Of a stretch of DNA of 64,000 bases, positions 26,213-35,227 are shown one piece after another. The stretch spans positions 248,001 to 312,000 of the forward strand of contig NZ_JABFMP010000003.1 in assembly GCF_013359595.1 (NCBI RefSeq), written 5' to 3'. Each line of letters begins with the position of its first letter. Position 1 is the stretch's first letter. This DNA is from Pseudomonas sp. C1C7 (GTDB lineage Bacteria > Pseudomonadota > Gammaproteobacteria > Pseudomonadales > Pseudomonadaceae). The notes beneath the pieces are model-generated. The model had not been told where the DNA came from. It made no database searches and worked only from the letters and a program-made list of their open reading frames with translations. The translations under genes were made by a program, and so were the position numbers.

Positions 26213-26578
26213 ATGCTTGATGTCAATGACTCACCTGATGGATCAGAAACCGACAGCACACCTGCGTACCTCTCCACTCCATCCAGAAAACTGCACCCGG
26301 CGGTCGATCGTGCGCTGGATTTCTACCTGAAACCGACGACACCGCGCAGGGCCGGGGCTCATTCCCTGGGCACCATTTTTGTGGTGGCGCCCGACGTCGA
26401 CAACGAAACCCTGCTAGCCCATGCCTGTGAGTCGCTGGCGTCGGCCAGTGTGATGGCGAGTGAATTCGCAAGCTCCCTGGACGGCTGCAATCGCAACACG
26501 ATGCTGGCCTTGCAGCAGGTGATCATGCTGGGAGAACTGGCGATCAATCGGGTGCTGGACAACATGAACCCGTCGTGA
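26213..26578 (+). CDS. Small Pseudomonas protein (DUF6124 type)
   Basis: 121 aa with a strong AAGGAGA site before ATG 26213. It has a disordered N-terminus, then FVVAPDVDNETLLAHACESLASASVMASEF and a helical end LQQVIMLGELAINRVLDN. This is typical of a short family common in fluorescent pseudomonads, with no known function. Single gene. Confidence 0.8.
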   Translation: MLDVNDSPDGSETDSTPAYLSTPSRKLHPAVDRALDFYLKPTTPRRAGAHSLGTIFVVAPDVDNETLLAHACESLASASVMASEFASSLDGCNRNTMLALQQVIMLGELAINRVLDNMNPS

Positions 26579-26718
26579 AGAAGGGCGCTGCGACTGTGAC
26601 TTGGTAGTCATCAGCGTCAAAAAGCAGTCCATCTTCTTCTAACTCAACTCGATAGTGGCATTACCGTACCAAGTCGCTACACTGCGCCGGCCGTTCACTT
26701 TTCTATTGGGGCTTGCGC

Positions 26719-27102
26719 ATGAAATTTCGTTTTCTGCTGTGGATGCTGGGTTTGTTGATGGGCAAGGCCAGCCGGACCAATCCGGCATTCCAGCAGCAGT
26801 TGGGTGACAAGGAGCTGGTGTTTCAACTGCAGACGCTGGACGGCAAGGTGGCGCGGCATTTCCGGGTGAAGGATCAGCGCATCACCAGCAAGGCCGGGTT
26901 CTACGCCGAGCCTGCCTTTGCCATCGCCTTCAAGGATGCGGGCTATGGTTTTGCCACGATGCAGGCGAAGAACAAGCAACTGGCGTTCATGACGGGGATT
27001 CAGGACAAGTCGATTCAGATCAAGGGCAACCCGGCGCTGGTGATCTGGTTCCAGGGGTTGACCAAGTATTTGAAGCCGAAGAAGGCCAAGCCCAAGGCTT
27101 GA
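26719..27102 (+). CDS. Small conserved protein, possibly SCP2-like fold
   Basis: 127 aa, very basic C-terminus (KPKKAKPKA). Blocks such as LVFQLQTLDGKVARHFRVKD and IQDKSIQIKGNPALVIWFQG weakly resemble the SCP2 sterol-carrier fold, but this is only a pattern impression. No clear signal peptide, although the first 15 residues are hydrophobic. Function unknown. Confidence 0.7.
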   Translation: MKFRFLLWMLGLLMGKASRTNPAFQQQLGDKELVFQLQTLDGKVARHFRVKDQRITSKAGFYAEPAFAIAFKDAGYGFATMQAKNKQLAFMTGIQDKSIQIKGNPALVIWFQGLTKYLKPKKAKPKA

Positions 27103-27130
27103 GGTATTCAGTTGGATTTGTGGTGAGTTC

Positions 27131-27196
27131 TTCGCGGGCAAGCCTCGCTCCTACAGGGTTCCATGTAACCCTGTAGGAGCAAGGCTTGCCCGCGAA
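27131..27196. repeat. REPIN forming a long perfect palindrome
   Basis: An inverted REP 27131-27155 and forward REP 27172-27196 with extra pairing through AGGGTT/AACCCT, giving a stem of about 30 bp with only one or two mismatches and a 6-base loop. It lies between convergent genes and probably ends both transcripts. Confidence 0.93.
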
Positions 27197-27200
27197 GCTT

Positions 27201-28601
27201 TCAGGACTGGCTGAACTGCGACGCCAATTCGCGCAACAACACCTCAGCCTCAAGCACCTTGCTGACCACGTCGTTGGCCTTTTCGCGGCTCAGGCCCAGG
27301 CGTTCGAGCAGAGCGTCGGGAATGTCCTCGTCCGGCCCCGAGCCGATACCGTGGCTGCGCAGCAGGCGCACGGACAGGCACACCAGGTTCGGGTACTCGG
27401 CGAATGCACCGTCGTAGTTCGGGTCGTGCTGGAAGCGCAGCGCGGTGGCCAGCTCTTCGGGCATGTCCCAGAAACGCATCAGCCACGAACCGATCTGCTC
27501 ACGGCTGATACCCAGCAGATGCTGCTCGATGTAGCTGTGGCACAGGTGCGGGTTGACCTCCAGGTGGCGGCAGATCAGCGAGAAATGCGGCGGGAACACG
27601 TGGGCCAGCAGCAGGTAGCCGAAGTTGTGCAGCAGGCCCGCCAGGTAAGTCAGACCGGCTTCCGGGCGCTGGGCGCGCGGCATGGCGCGAGTCAGGCCTT
27701 CGATGACGGCGGCGGTGTAGATCGATTGCTGCCAGTACGGCGTGCTGTGTTGCGGGCGATCCTTGGGCAGGCTCAGGGTTTTGCCCAGGGCCAGGCCCAG
27801 CGCCAGATTGATCACCAGGTCGAAACCCAGCACCCGCACGATGGCATCTTCCACCGAACGGATCTTGCCCGGCGAGGCGTAATACGGCGACGCTGCCCAG
27901 CTCACGACCTGCGCGGCCAGGGCCGGGTCGGTTTCGACCACGCCGGTGATGTCGTCGATGGTGGCGTTGGGGTCCACGCGCAGCTTGATGATCTTCTGTG
28001 CGGTTTCGGCCAGTGGCGGAATTTCGATGGTCGCTTCCAGGCGTTGCTGAATGCGCCGTGCGGTGAACGCCTGGACTGCCTGGGTGATTTCCTCGCGATC
28101 GTCATCGGGGCGATCGAGGTTCGGACGAATGCTGCTCAGCGGCTCGCCGAAGTTGGCGGCGCTGGCTTTGCTGAGCATGGACTTGAAGGCTTCGCTGGAG
28201 ATTTCCAGCAGCACTTCGGGCTCTCCCGAATTGACCAGCACCTTCGGCTCGCGCAGCAGGCTTTCGTCATACAGGCACGGGGAGCTGGTGAGGGCCGGCA
28301 GACCCGGCAGCAGGCTCAGGTTGTGCTTGCCGAGCATCTTGACCAGGCGCTCGGTCGACACCGCCGTCAGGCGGCGGCCGGTGAGTTCGGTCAGACGGTT
28401 GAGGTCGAGCAACTGGCTCTGCGGGAACAGCACCATCAACGAGCCGACGGCATCGTCGAGCAGTACGGCCTGGACCTTGCGCGCCGGGTTCAATCCGTGA
28501 TGGTCGAGCACTTCTTCATAGGCAATGCCCAGCTTGTCCAGCAGCATCCGAATGACCGACGGAGTGTGCGGAGTAGCGGGTGCAAGGGCTGCTTCGGTCA
28601 T
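27201..28601 (-). CDS. HDOD-domain signalling protein with N-terminal YbaK-like domain
   Basis: 466 aa. Residues about 10-150 resemble the YbaK/aminoacyl-tRNA deacylase fold (VLDHHGLNPARKVQAVLLDD, FPQSQLLDLNRL). Residues about 200-400 form an HDOD domain (IPPLAETAQKIIKLRVDP, then LLHNFGYLLLAHVFP). HDOD proteins are non-catalytic relatives of HD phosphodiesterases. It lies 78 bases downstream of recG on the same strand, the same neighbour as in P. aeruginosa. Function unknown. Confidence 0.88.
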   Translation of the reverse strand: MTEAALAPATPHTPSVIRMLLDKLGIAYEEVLDHHGLNPARKVQAVLLDDAVGSLMVLFPQSQLLDLNRLTELTGRRLTAVSTERLVKMLGKHNLSLLPGLPALTSSPCLYDESLLREPKVLVNSGEPEVLLEISSEAFKSMLSKASAANFGEPLSSIRPNLDRPDDDREEITQAVQAFTARRIQQRLEATIEIPPLAETAQKIIKLRVDPNATIDDITGVVETDPALAAQVVSWAASPYYASPGKIRSVEDAIVRVLGFDLVINLALGLALGKTLSLPKDRPQHSTPYWQQSIYTAAVIEGLTRAMPRAQRPEAGLTYLAGLLHNFGYLLLAHVFPPHFSLICRHLEVNPHLCHSYIEQHLLGISREQIGSWLMRFWDMPEELATALRFQHDPNYDGAFAEYPNLVCLSVRLLRSHGIGSGPDEDIPDALLERLGLSREKANDVVSKVLEAEVLLRELASQFSQS

Positions 28602-28679
28602 GGTCTGTATCCGTACTTAAACAATGGCAGGAGTATAACCAGCTTGCTCATGCCCATCCTCCAGAAACTGAGACGGTGC

Positions 28680-30755
28680 TCACACTTGTCCATATTGCTG
28701 TCCGTGGCGCAGCCAGCGGTCGAGTAATGGGCTCACGTGGTCCGGCCAGCGTTCGAGCAGGGCTTGAGCGGCGTCGCGTACCGCAGGCAGCAGGTCGGCA
28801 TCACGCATCAGGTCGGCGACCTTGAATTGAAGCAGGCCGGTTTGCCGCGTGCCGAGCATTTCGCCGGGGCCGCGCAGTTCGAGGTCTTTTTCGGCGATGA
28901 CAAAGCCGTCGTTTGTTTCGCGCATGATACCCAGGCGCTGACGGCCGATCTGTGACAGCGGCGGATGATAGAGCAGCACGCAATGGCTGACCGCGCTGCC
29001 TCGCCCGACCCGACCGCGCAGCTGGTGCAGCTGCGCCAGGCCCAAGCGTTCCGGGTTTTCAATGATCATCAGGCTGGCGTTGGGCACGTCCACGCCGACC
29101 TCGATCACGGTGGTCGCGACCAATAGCTGCAGGTTGCCGGCCTTGAATTCGGCCATGACCGCGGCTTTCTCGGCAGGCTTCATGCGGCCGTGGATCAGCC
29201 CGACCTTCAGCTCGCCAAGGGCGGCGGTCAGGTCTTCATGGGTGGTTTCGGCGGCCTGGCAGGTCAGCTCTTCCGACTCTTCGATCAGCGTACACACCCA
29301 GTAGGCCTGACGCCCTTCGGCACAGGCGCTGCGCACCCGCTCGATGACTTCGACGCGACGGGTGTCGGTGATCAACACGGTGTTGACCGGTGTTCGGCCG
29401 GGCGGCAGTTCGTCGAGTATCGAGGTGTCGAGGTCGGCGTAGGCGCTCATGGCCAGCGTGCGCGGGATCGGCGTGGCGGTCATGATCAGTTGGTGCGGGC
29501 ACATGCGCCCGCCTACGCCTTTCTGGCGCAGGGCGAGACGTTGCTGCACACCGAAGCGGTGTTGTTCGTCGATGATCACCAGCGCCAGGTTCTTGAATTG
29601 CACTTCGTCCTGAAACAGCGCGTGAGTGCCCACCACCATCGGTGTGCCACCGGCGATCTGTTCCAGCGCGGCCGCGCGGTTCTTGCCCTTGAGCTTGCCG
29701 GCCAGCCACGCCACTTCGATGCCCAGCGGTTCGAGCCAGCGCTTGAAGGTGATGAAATGTTGCTCGGCGAGAATCTCGGTGGGCGCCATCAGCGCCACTT
29801 GATAGCCAGCTTCCAGGGCCTGCAGCGCGGCGAGGGCGGCGACCACGGTCTTGCCCGCGCCGACGTCACCCTGAATCAGCCGCAGCATGGGCTCGCGCTG
29901 ACTCAGGTCGTAGGCGATTTCGTTGCCGACCCGTTGCTGCGCGCCGGTGGGATTGAAGCCCAGATTGGCCAAGTATTTGGCCGGCAACTGCGTGGCTTTG
30001 GGCATGGCCGGTGCGCGCAACGAACGCATGCTTTCGCGCAGGCGCTGCTGGGACAGTTGGTGGGTCAGCAGTTCTTCGAAGGCCAGACGATGCTGGGCCC
30101 AGTGATGACCGAGCGCCAGTTCGTCGACATCGGCGTCGGCCGGCGGGTGATGCAGATAGCGGATCGCATCGGCCAGCGGCGCCAGTTGGTAATCCCGGGC
30201 CAGTTCGGTCGGCAGCCAGTCGGGCAGGCTGGTGGGGCCGAGCATGGTCAGGGTCTGCATGCACAACTGACGCAGGCGTTGCTGGGTCAGGCCTTCGGTG
30301 AGCGGATACACCGGAGTCAGGGTTTCATCCACGGGCGGCGGCTCGTCGCCGGTGATGGCGCGGTATTCCGGGTGGTAGATCTCCAGCCCCGAAGCGCCGG
30401 GCCGCGCTTCTCCGTAGCAACGAATTCGCGTGCCGCGCTTGAGGCCTTCTTTCTGAGCGTTGCTGAAGTGGTAGAAGCGCAGGCTCAGCCCGCCGGTGCC
30501 ATCCTGCAGGCGCACCACCAGGCTGCGACGACGACCCATCACCACGTCGGCACCGCTGACAGTGCCTTCGATCACCGCATCCTGTCCCGGGCGCAGCGCG
30601 CCGATGGGCACCACGCGGGTGCGATCCTGATAGCGCAGCGGCAGGTGAAACAGCACGTCCTGAAGGTTTTCCAGGCCGACTTTGGCCAGCTTCTCGGCCA
30701 TGGCTTCGCCGACACCCTTGAGTGCCGTCACCGACACTTGCGACAACTCGGTCAT
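28680..30755 (-). CDS. recG: ATP-dependent DNA helicase RecG
   Basis: 691 aa. N-terminal wedge/OB domain, then helicase motifs: Walker A GDVGAGKTVVA, the DEQH box IIDEQHRFGVQQR, TATPIPRTLAM, and motif VI QLRGRVGRG. It reverses stalled forks and processes Holliday junctions. Its start is 9 bases after the oxyR stop, so oxyR and recG form an operon. Confidence 0.98.
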   Translation of the reverse strand: MTELSQVSVTALKGVGEAMAEKLAKVGLENLQDVLFHLPLRYQDRTRVVPIGALRPGQDAVIEGTVSGADVVMGRRRSLVVRLQDGTGGLSLRFYHFSNAQKEGLKRGTRIRCYGEARPGASGLEIYHPEYRAITGDEPPPVDETLTPVYPLTEGLTQQRLRQLCMQTLTMLGPTSLPDWLPTELARDYQLAPLADAIRYLHHPPADADVDELALGHHWAQHRLAFEELLTHQLSQQRLRESMRSLRAPAMPKATQLPAKYLANLGFNPTGAQQRVGNEIAYDLSQREPMLRLIQGDVGAGKTVVAALAALQALEAGYQVALMAPTEILAEQHFITFKRWLEPLGIEVAWLAGKLKGKNRAAALEQIAGGTPMVVGTHALFQDEVQFKNLALVIIDEQHRFGVQQRLALRQKGVGGRMCPHQLIMTATPIPRTLAMSAYADLDTSILDELPPGRTPVNTVLITDTRRVEVIERVRSACAEGRQAYWVCTLIEESEELTCQAAETTHEDLTAALGELKVGLIHGRMKPAEKAAVMAEFKAGNLQLLVATTVIEVGVDVPNASLMIIENPERLGLAQLHQLRGRVGRGSAVSHCVLLYHPPLSQIGRQRLGIMRETNDGFVIAEKDLELRGPGEMLGTRQTGLLQFKVADLMRDADLLPAVRDAAQALLERWPDHVSPLLDRWLRHGQQYGQV

Positions 30756-30764
30756 GACGCGTGC

Positions 30765-31694
30765 TTAGCCCGCCACCACCTGCGCGGACGGCTTGGCCAC
30801 CGAGCACAGGCGAATGGAGTCAGCGAGGATTTCAATGGCCTTGGGCCGCGGGAAGCTGGCGCGCCAGGCGATCGCCACCGTGCGATAAGGCGTCGGCGCC
30901 GACAGCGGACGGACTTCGATCACGCCAGGGGCATAGTGGTGACTGTCCACCGCCGACAGCGGCAGGATCGATACGCCAAGGCCCGAGGCGACCATGTGGC
31001 GAATGGTTTCCAGCGAGCTGGATTCCACCGTGGTGTGCTTGGCGCCGTCGTTGCCCTTGGTCAGGGTCGGGCAAGCTTCCAGCACCTGGTCGCGGAAGCA
31101 GTGGCCTTCGCCGAGCAGCAACAGGCTCTTGTCGTTGAGCAGGTTGGCGTCGATGGATTCCTTTTGCGTCCACGGGTGCTGGGCTGGCATCAGGACGTAG
31201 AACGGCTCGTCGTAGAGCTGCAGGGTCAGCACGTCGGCTTCGTTGAACGGCAGGGCGATGATGATCGCGTCTAGTTCGCCGTTGCGCAGCTTGTCGCGCA
31301 GCACGTGGGTGAAGTTTTCTTCGATGTACAACGGCATCTGCGGGGCGACCCGGTGCAGTTGTGGAATCAGGTGGGGAAACAGGTAAGGGCCGACGGTGTA
31401 GATTGCGCCGACTTTCAGCGGGGCGGTCAGCTGGTTCTTGCCGGCCTGGGCCAGTTCGCGAATGCCCTGGGCCTGCTCCAGCACCTTTTGTGCCTGGGCC
31501 ACGATGCCTTCGCCGACTGGAGTCAGGCGCACGGCGCTTTTGCTGCGCTCGAAAATCAGCACACCGAGTTCGTCTTCAAGCTTTTTCACGCCCACCGACA
31601 GGGTCGGCTGGCTGACGTGGCAACGCTCGGCCGCGTGGCCGAAGTGCTGCTCTTGGGCGAGGGTAACGATGTAGCGTAATTCTGTCAGAGTCAT
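30765..31694 (-). CDS. oxyR: Hydrogen-peroxide-sensing LysR regulator OxyR
   Basis: 309 aa. N-terminal LysR helix-turn-helix, and the redox pair Cys199 and Cys208 in GEGHCFRDQVLEACP at the same positions as E. coli OxyR. It senses peroxide by disulfide formation and activates catalases and alkyl hydroperoxide reductase. Co-transcribed with recG, as established in pseudomonads. Confidence 0.98.
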   Translation of the reverse strand: MTLTELRYIVTLAQEQHFGHAAERCHVSQPTLSVGVKKLEDELGVLIFERSKSAVRLTPVGEGIVAQAQKVLEQAQGIRELAQAGKNQLTAPLKVGAIYTVGPYLFPHLIPQLHRVAPQMPLYIEENFTHVLRDKLRNGELDAIIIALPFNEADVLTLQLYDEPFYVLMPAQHPWTQKESIDANLLNDKSLLLLGEGHCFRDQVLEACPTLTKGNDGAKHTTVESSSLETIRHMVASGLGVSILPLSAVDSHHYAPGVIEVRPLSAPTPYRTVAIAWRASFPRPKAIEILADSIRLCSVAKPSAQVVAG

Positions 31695-31808
31695 AGCAAG
31701 CGTCCATGAAGTTGCGGGCCAAGCATACCGGCTGCAATCGATAGACGCACGTTATCAGAGAGCGCGTGTCGGGCGACACCGGGCAATGCGAGCAGATAGG
31801 CAGAAAGC

Positions 31809-31886
31809 AAAAAAGATCGCAGCCTGCGGCAGCTCCTACAAAGGCGTATGGATACCTGTAGGCGCTGCCGAAGGCTGCGATCTTTT
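31809..31886. repeat. Inverted repeat, GATCGCAGCC class
   Basis: AAAAGATCGCAGCCTGCGGC and onward (31811-31840) with an inverted, slightly changed copy 31855-31886. It lies between tonB (stop 31900) and oxyR (start 31694), both on the minus strand, and could end the exbBD-tonB transcript. Confidence 0.88.
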
Positions 31887-31899
31887 GATCTGCAGCTTT

Positions 31900-32649
31900 T
31901 TATCGCCGGCGGTTTTCCAGCGAGTAAACAAACGGCGCAACGATTTCGATGGAGCCGTTGGTGAGCATGTCAGCCGGTGGTTTCGGCAGCGGCTGGGCGC
32001 GGCGGATCATTTCCAGGGTGGCCCGGTCCAGATCGGCGGTGCCGGAAGGCCCTACCAATTCATACGACAGGACGTTGCCCTGGGCATCCACCACGAAGCG
32101 CAGGCGGTTGGTGCCTTGCTTTCCGCGGGCTTGCGCACTGGCCGGGTACTTCTTGTACTTGGCCAAATGCGCGAGCAACGTACCTTCCCAGCTGGCCTTC
32201 GCCGCCACTTGAGCCGCAGACGGGCCCGGTACCGGCTGAGCAGATTTCTCGGTCGGCGCGGGTGTCGGTGGGGCTTCGCTCGGTTTGGCTTCCGAAGGCT
32301 TTTCCTTCGGCGGCTCCGGCTTCTTCTCCACAGGCTTGGGCGGTTGCGGCTTGGGCTTCGGCTTGACCGGCTTGGGCACGGCAATCTCGGCCTTCGGCGC
32401 TTCAGCGAGCTTCGGAATCGGCAGTTCTTCAACCGGAGCCGGAGGCTGCGGCGGGGTGACGACCTTCGGCGGTGCAGGCGGTGGCGGGGCTGGAACCGGT
32501 GCCAGCTCGACCATCATTGCCTGGGGTGGCAATTCGATGGGCGGGCGGGCGGTCCAGTTCACGGCCAGCGCAATGGCCAGCGCGTGAACACCCAGCACAA
32601 TGGCCAGGCTACCGCTGTAACGCGTCAGCTTATGGCGCGTTGTGATCAT
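31900..32649 (-). CDS. tonB: Energy transducer TonB
   Basis: 249 aa. N-terminal membrane anchor (about residues 12-32), a long Pro/Lys-rich spacer (about 40-135, EPPKEKPSEAKPSE and similar), and a TonB C-terminal domain with YKKYPASAQARGKQGTNRLR. It carries proton-motive energy to outer-membrane receptors. The start overlaps the exbD stop by 4 bases. Confidence 0.96.
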   Translation of the reverse strand: MITTRHKLTRYSGSLAIVLGVHALAIALAVNWTARPPIELPPQAMMVELAPVPAPPPPAPPKVVTPPQPPAPVEELPIPKLAEAPKAEIAVPKPVKPKPKPQPPKPVEKKPEPPKEKPSEAKPSEAPPTPAPTEKSAQPVPGPSAAQVAAKASWEGTLLAHLAKYKKYPASAQARGKQGTNRLRFVVDAQGNVLSYELVGPSGTADLDRATLEMIRRAQPLPKPPADMLTNGSIEIVAPFVYSLENRRR

Positions 32650-33074
32650 TTCTTGACTGCCGACTCGAGGCCAACCAAACCGACCTTCAGGTAACCGGCC
32701 GAGCGCAGGTTGTCCATCACGCTCATCAGGTCGCCGTAATCCACGCCCTTGTCGGCCTGGAAGAAGATCGTCGTGTCTTTCTTGCCCTGGGTCTTGGCGT
32801 CGAGTGTGGCGCCGAGTGCTTCGGCCTTCACTTCGTCGTCGCCCAGGTACAGGCGTTGGTCAGCCTTGACGCTGAGGAACACCGGTTTCTCCGGCCGCGG
32901 CGCCGGTTTGGCGGTGGACGCCGGCAGGTCGACCTTGATGTCCACGGTGGCCAGCGGGGCGGCCACCATGAAGATGATCAGCAACACCAACATGACGTCG
33001 ATGAACGGCGTGACGTTGATTTCGTGGTTTTCGGACAGATCGTCGTCTGCCCCTTCTTTCAAATGCAGGCCCAT
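32646..33074 (-). CDS. exbD: ExbD, TonB-complex motor subunit
   Basis: 142 aa. One membrane helix with the essential Asp in INVTPFIDVMLVLLIIFMV, then a periplasmic domain (VFLSVKADQRLYLGDD). Partner of ExbB. It sits 6 bases after exbB and overlaps tonB. Confidence 0.97.
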   Translation of the reverse strand: MGLHLKEGADDDLSENHEINVTPFIDVMLVLLIIFMVAAPLATVDIKVDLPASTAKPAPRPEKPVFLSVKADQRLYLGDDEVKAEALGATLDAKTQGKKDTTIFFQADKGVDYGDLMSVMDNLRSAGYLKVGLVGLESAVKK

Positions 33075-33080
33075 GGCCGA

Positions 33081-34052
33081 TTACCCCACTTTCACCATGT
33101 GCGGTTGCGAGCTGCGCTCAGGCTGGTGGTCGAGGTCACGGCTGACCAGCAGCAGGACTTCTGCCGATGCATCGGCCACTTGAGCCTTGTAACCGGTGAT
33201 GGAGCGGGCGAACACGTTGTAGATGACCACCGCAGGAATCGCCGCCACCAGGCCCAGAGCCGTTGCCAGCAGCGCTTCAGCGATACCGGGCGCTACGACG
33301 GCGAGGTTGGTGGTCTGGGTTTTGGCGATGCCGATGAAGCTGTTCATGATGCCCCAGACGGTACCGAACAGACCGACGAACGGCGCGGTGGAACCGATGG
33401 TGGCGAGCACGCCGGTGCCGCTGCTCATGCTGCGACCGGCGGCCGCAACCAGACGTTCCAGGCGGAAGCTGACGCGCTCCTTGATGCCTTCTTTTTCACG
33501 GGCGCTGGCCGACAGGTGCATTTCTTCCAGGGCGTCGTGCACCAGCAGGTTGGCCAAGGTACCTGGCTTGGTGGCGCTGGCGCTGGCTTCCTTGAGGGTC
33601 GCGGCCTTTTTGAGGTGGACGATCTCGGTGCGCAGACGACGCTTGGCGCCCATCAGCTCAAGGCCCTTGGCGATCCAGATGGTCCAGGTGATGATCGAGG
33701 CGATGGCCAGGCCGATCATCACGGTCTTCACGACGACGTCGGCGTTCTGATACATGCCCCACGGCGACAGGTCATGGGCCATGCCCAGGGTGTTGTCGGC
33801 TTCGAGGACTTCAGGAACATCTTCTCCGAGGGCTTCTGGCGCAGGTACTGCCTGTGCAGGATCGGTCGCGGCGGGAGCAGCAGGTGCGGCGTGGTCAGCT
33901 GGCGCCGCGGAGGTGGCGGCCGGAGTGGCCGGCGCTTGTGCGTCAGCGAAAGCGGCAACCGGTGCCAGCATCAGGCTGAGAAGCAGGGCGGCCACAGCGC
34001 TCCAGGCGCGAGGTCGTTTGGTTGGCGAAGCGAGGGTTTGGGTGCGTGTCAT
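33081..34052 (-). CDS. exbB: ExbB, TonB-complex channel subunit with long N-terminal extension
   Basis: 323 aa. A signal-like first helix, then an Ala/Pro-rich periplasmic stretch (about residues 35-90), then the MotA/ExbB core with three membrane helices ([20 protein letters not shown], then [19 protein letters not shown]). The long N-terminus is usual for pseudomonad ExbB. Start taken at 34052 ([14 protein letters not shown]) from family length. First gene of exbB-exbD-tonB. Confidence 0.95.
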   Translation of the reverse strand: MTRTQTLASPTKRPRAWSAVAALLLSLMLAPVAAFADAQAPATPAATSAAPADHAAPAAPAATDPAQAVPAPEALGEDVPEVLEADNTLGMAHDLSPWGMYQNADVVVKTVMIGLAIASIITWTIWIAKGLELMGAKRRLRTEIVHLKKAATLKEASASATKPGTLANLLVHDALEEMHLSASAREKEGIKERVSFRLERLVAAAGRSMSSGTGVLATIGSTAPFVGLFGTVWGIMNSFIGIAKTQTTNLAVVAPGIAEALLATALGLVAAIPAVVIYNVFARSITGYKAQVADASAEVLLLVSRDLDHQPERSSQPHMVKVG

Positions 34053-34241
34053 GCTGGCCGGACCTGAGAAAAGAAAAACGATGATGCTCTTCCAGTCCTC
34101 GTAAGGCCGAGAGCAAAAGTGGCGCGTATTATTGCAAGTAATTCTTGTTAACAAAAGTAATAGAGTATCTTTTTTTCCTGCATTGCTGGCCGCTCGTCCA
34201 TTGCCAGCGCTAGTCTGTGCGTTTCCATAGGGAGTTTTACG
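34053..34241. promoter_or_regulatory. exbB/34242 divergent promoter region with possible Fur site
   Basis: 189 bases, AT-rich at 34128-34175. On the minus strand ACAAGAATTACTTGCA (about 34135-34150) partly matches the 7-1-7 Fur pattern. Iron control of exbBD-tonB is known in pseudomonads, but this exact site is only a guess. Confidence 0.35.
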
Positions 34242-35096
34242 ATGTCCGTGCCTTCTGTTTTGATCGCCGGTTGCGGTGATGTCGGCAGTCGTCTTGCCAC
34301 GCAATTGCTGGCCGGTGGCTGGGAGGTTCATGGCTTGCGGCGTGATGTTTCACGTCTGCCTGATGGGGTGATTGGCGTAGCCGGTGACCTGTTCAGCAAG
34401 GATTGCCCTATGACCTGGCCGATTGGTGCTGTGGATTACCTGGTGTATTGCGCGGCGGCCTCCAATCACGATGAGGCCGGTTACCGCGCTGCCTACATTC
34501 AAGGCTTGCAGCATGTGCTGGAGTGGCTTGGCGACTACGGGCAGGTGCCCAATCGTCTGCTGTTCGTTTCCAGCAGCAGTGTTTATGGTCAACAGGAGGG
34601 TGAGTGGGTTGACGAGGCTTCGCCGGCTGTAGCAGCCGGTTTTTCAGGGCGTGTGATGCTCGAAGCCGAGCAGGTTGCACTCAATAGCGGCATTCCAGCC
34701 AGCATTGTGCGCTTGACCGGCATCTACGGACCAGGCCGTGAGCGGCTGCTTGCTCAGGTGCGCCAGGGTTATCGGGTGACGGTCGATCCGCCGCTATATG
34801 CCAATCGAATTCATGCCGATGACGCCGCCGGGTTGATGGCGTACCTGCTTGAGGCGGATCGTCGTGGCGTGGCGCTGGATGATGTCTATATCGGTGTCGA
34901 CGACGCGCCGGCAGCGCTGGCGGATGTGGTGGGCTGGTTGCGTGAGTACATGGGTGTGACGGAGTGGGCGGATGACGCCAGCGTCCGGCGTACCGGCAGC
35001 AAGCGTTGCAGCAATGCCCGGGCGAAGGCGTTGGGTTGGGAGCCGAGGTACCCGAGTTTCCGCGAGGGGTATGCGGCGATTCTCGAAGGGCGCTAG
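34242..35096 (+). CDS. NAD(P)-dependent SDR/epimerase-like protein (YeeZ type)
   Basis: 284 aa extended short-chain dehydrogenase fold. The dinucleotide-binding motif is [13 protein letters not shown] at residues 7-19, and the active-site-like region is [18 protein letters not shown] with Ser and Tyr, though the usual downstream Lys is not evident. Similar to YeeZ-like proteins of unknown substrate. Divergent from exbB. Confidence 0.85.
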   Translation: MSVPSVLIAGCGDVGSRLATQLLAGGWEVHGLRRDVSRLPDGVIGVAGDLFSKDCPMTWPIGAVDYLVYCAAASNHDEAGYRAAYIQGLQHVLEWLGDYGQVPNRLLFVSSSSVYGQQEGEWVDEASPAVAAGFSGRVMLEAEQVALNSGIPASIVRLTGIYGPGRERLLAQVRQGYRVTVDPPLYANRIHADDAAGLMAYLLEADRRGVALDDVYIGVDDAPAALADVVGWLREYMGVTEWADDASVRRTGSKRCSNARAKALGWEPRYPSFREGYAAILEGR

Positions 35097-35122
35097 CTGA
35101 ATCCCCAGCGCCACAAAACAAA

Positions 35123-35212
35123 TGTGGGAGCGGGCTTGCTCGCGAAGAGGGAGTGTCAGTCGACATTGATGTTGCCTGACACGCCGCATTCGCGAGCAAG
35201 CCCGCTCCCACA
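35123..35212. repeat. REPIN
   Basis: Forward REP 35123-35146 (TGTGGGAGCGGGCTTGCTCG, then CGAA) and an exact inverted copy 35189-35212, between the convergent SDR and lipoprotein genes. Confidence 0.95.
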
Positions 35213-35227
35213 TTGTTTACGCGTGAA

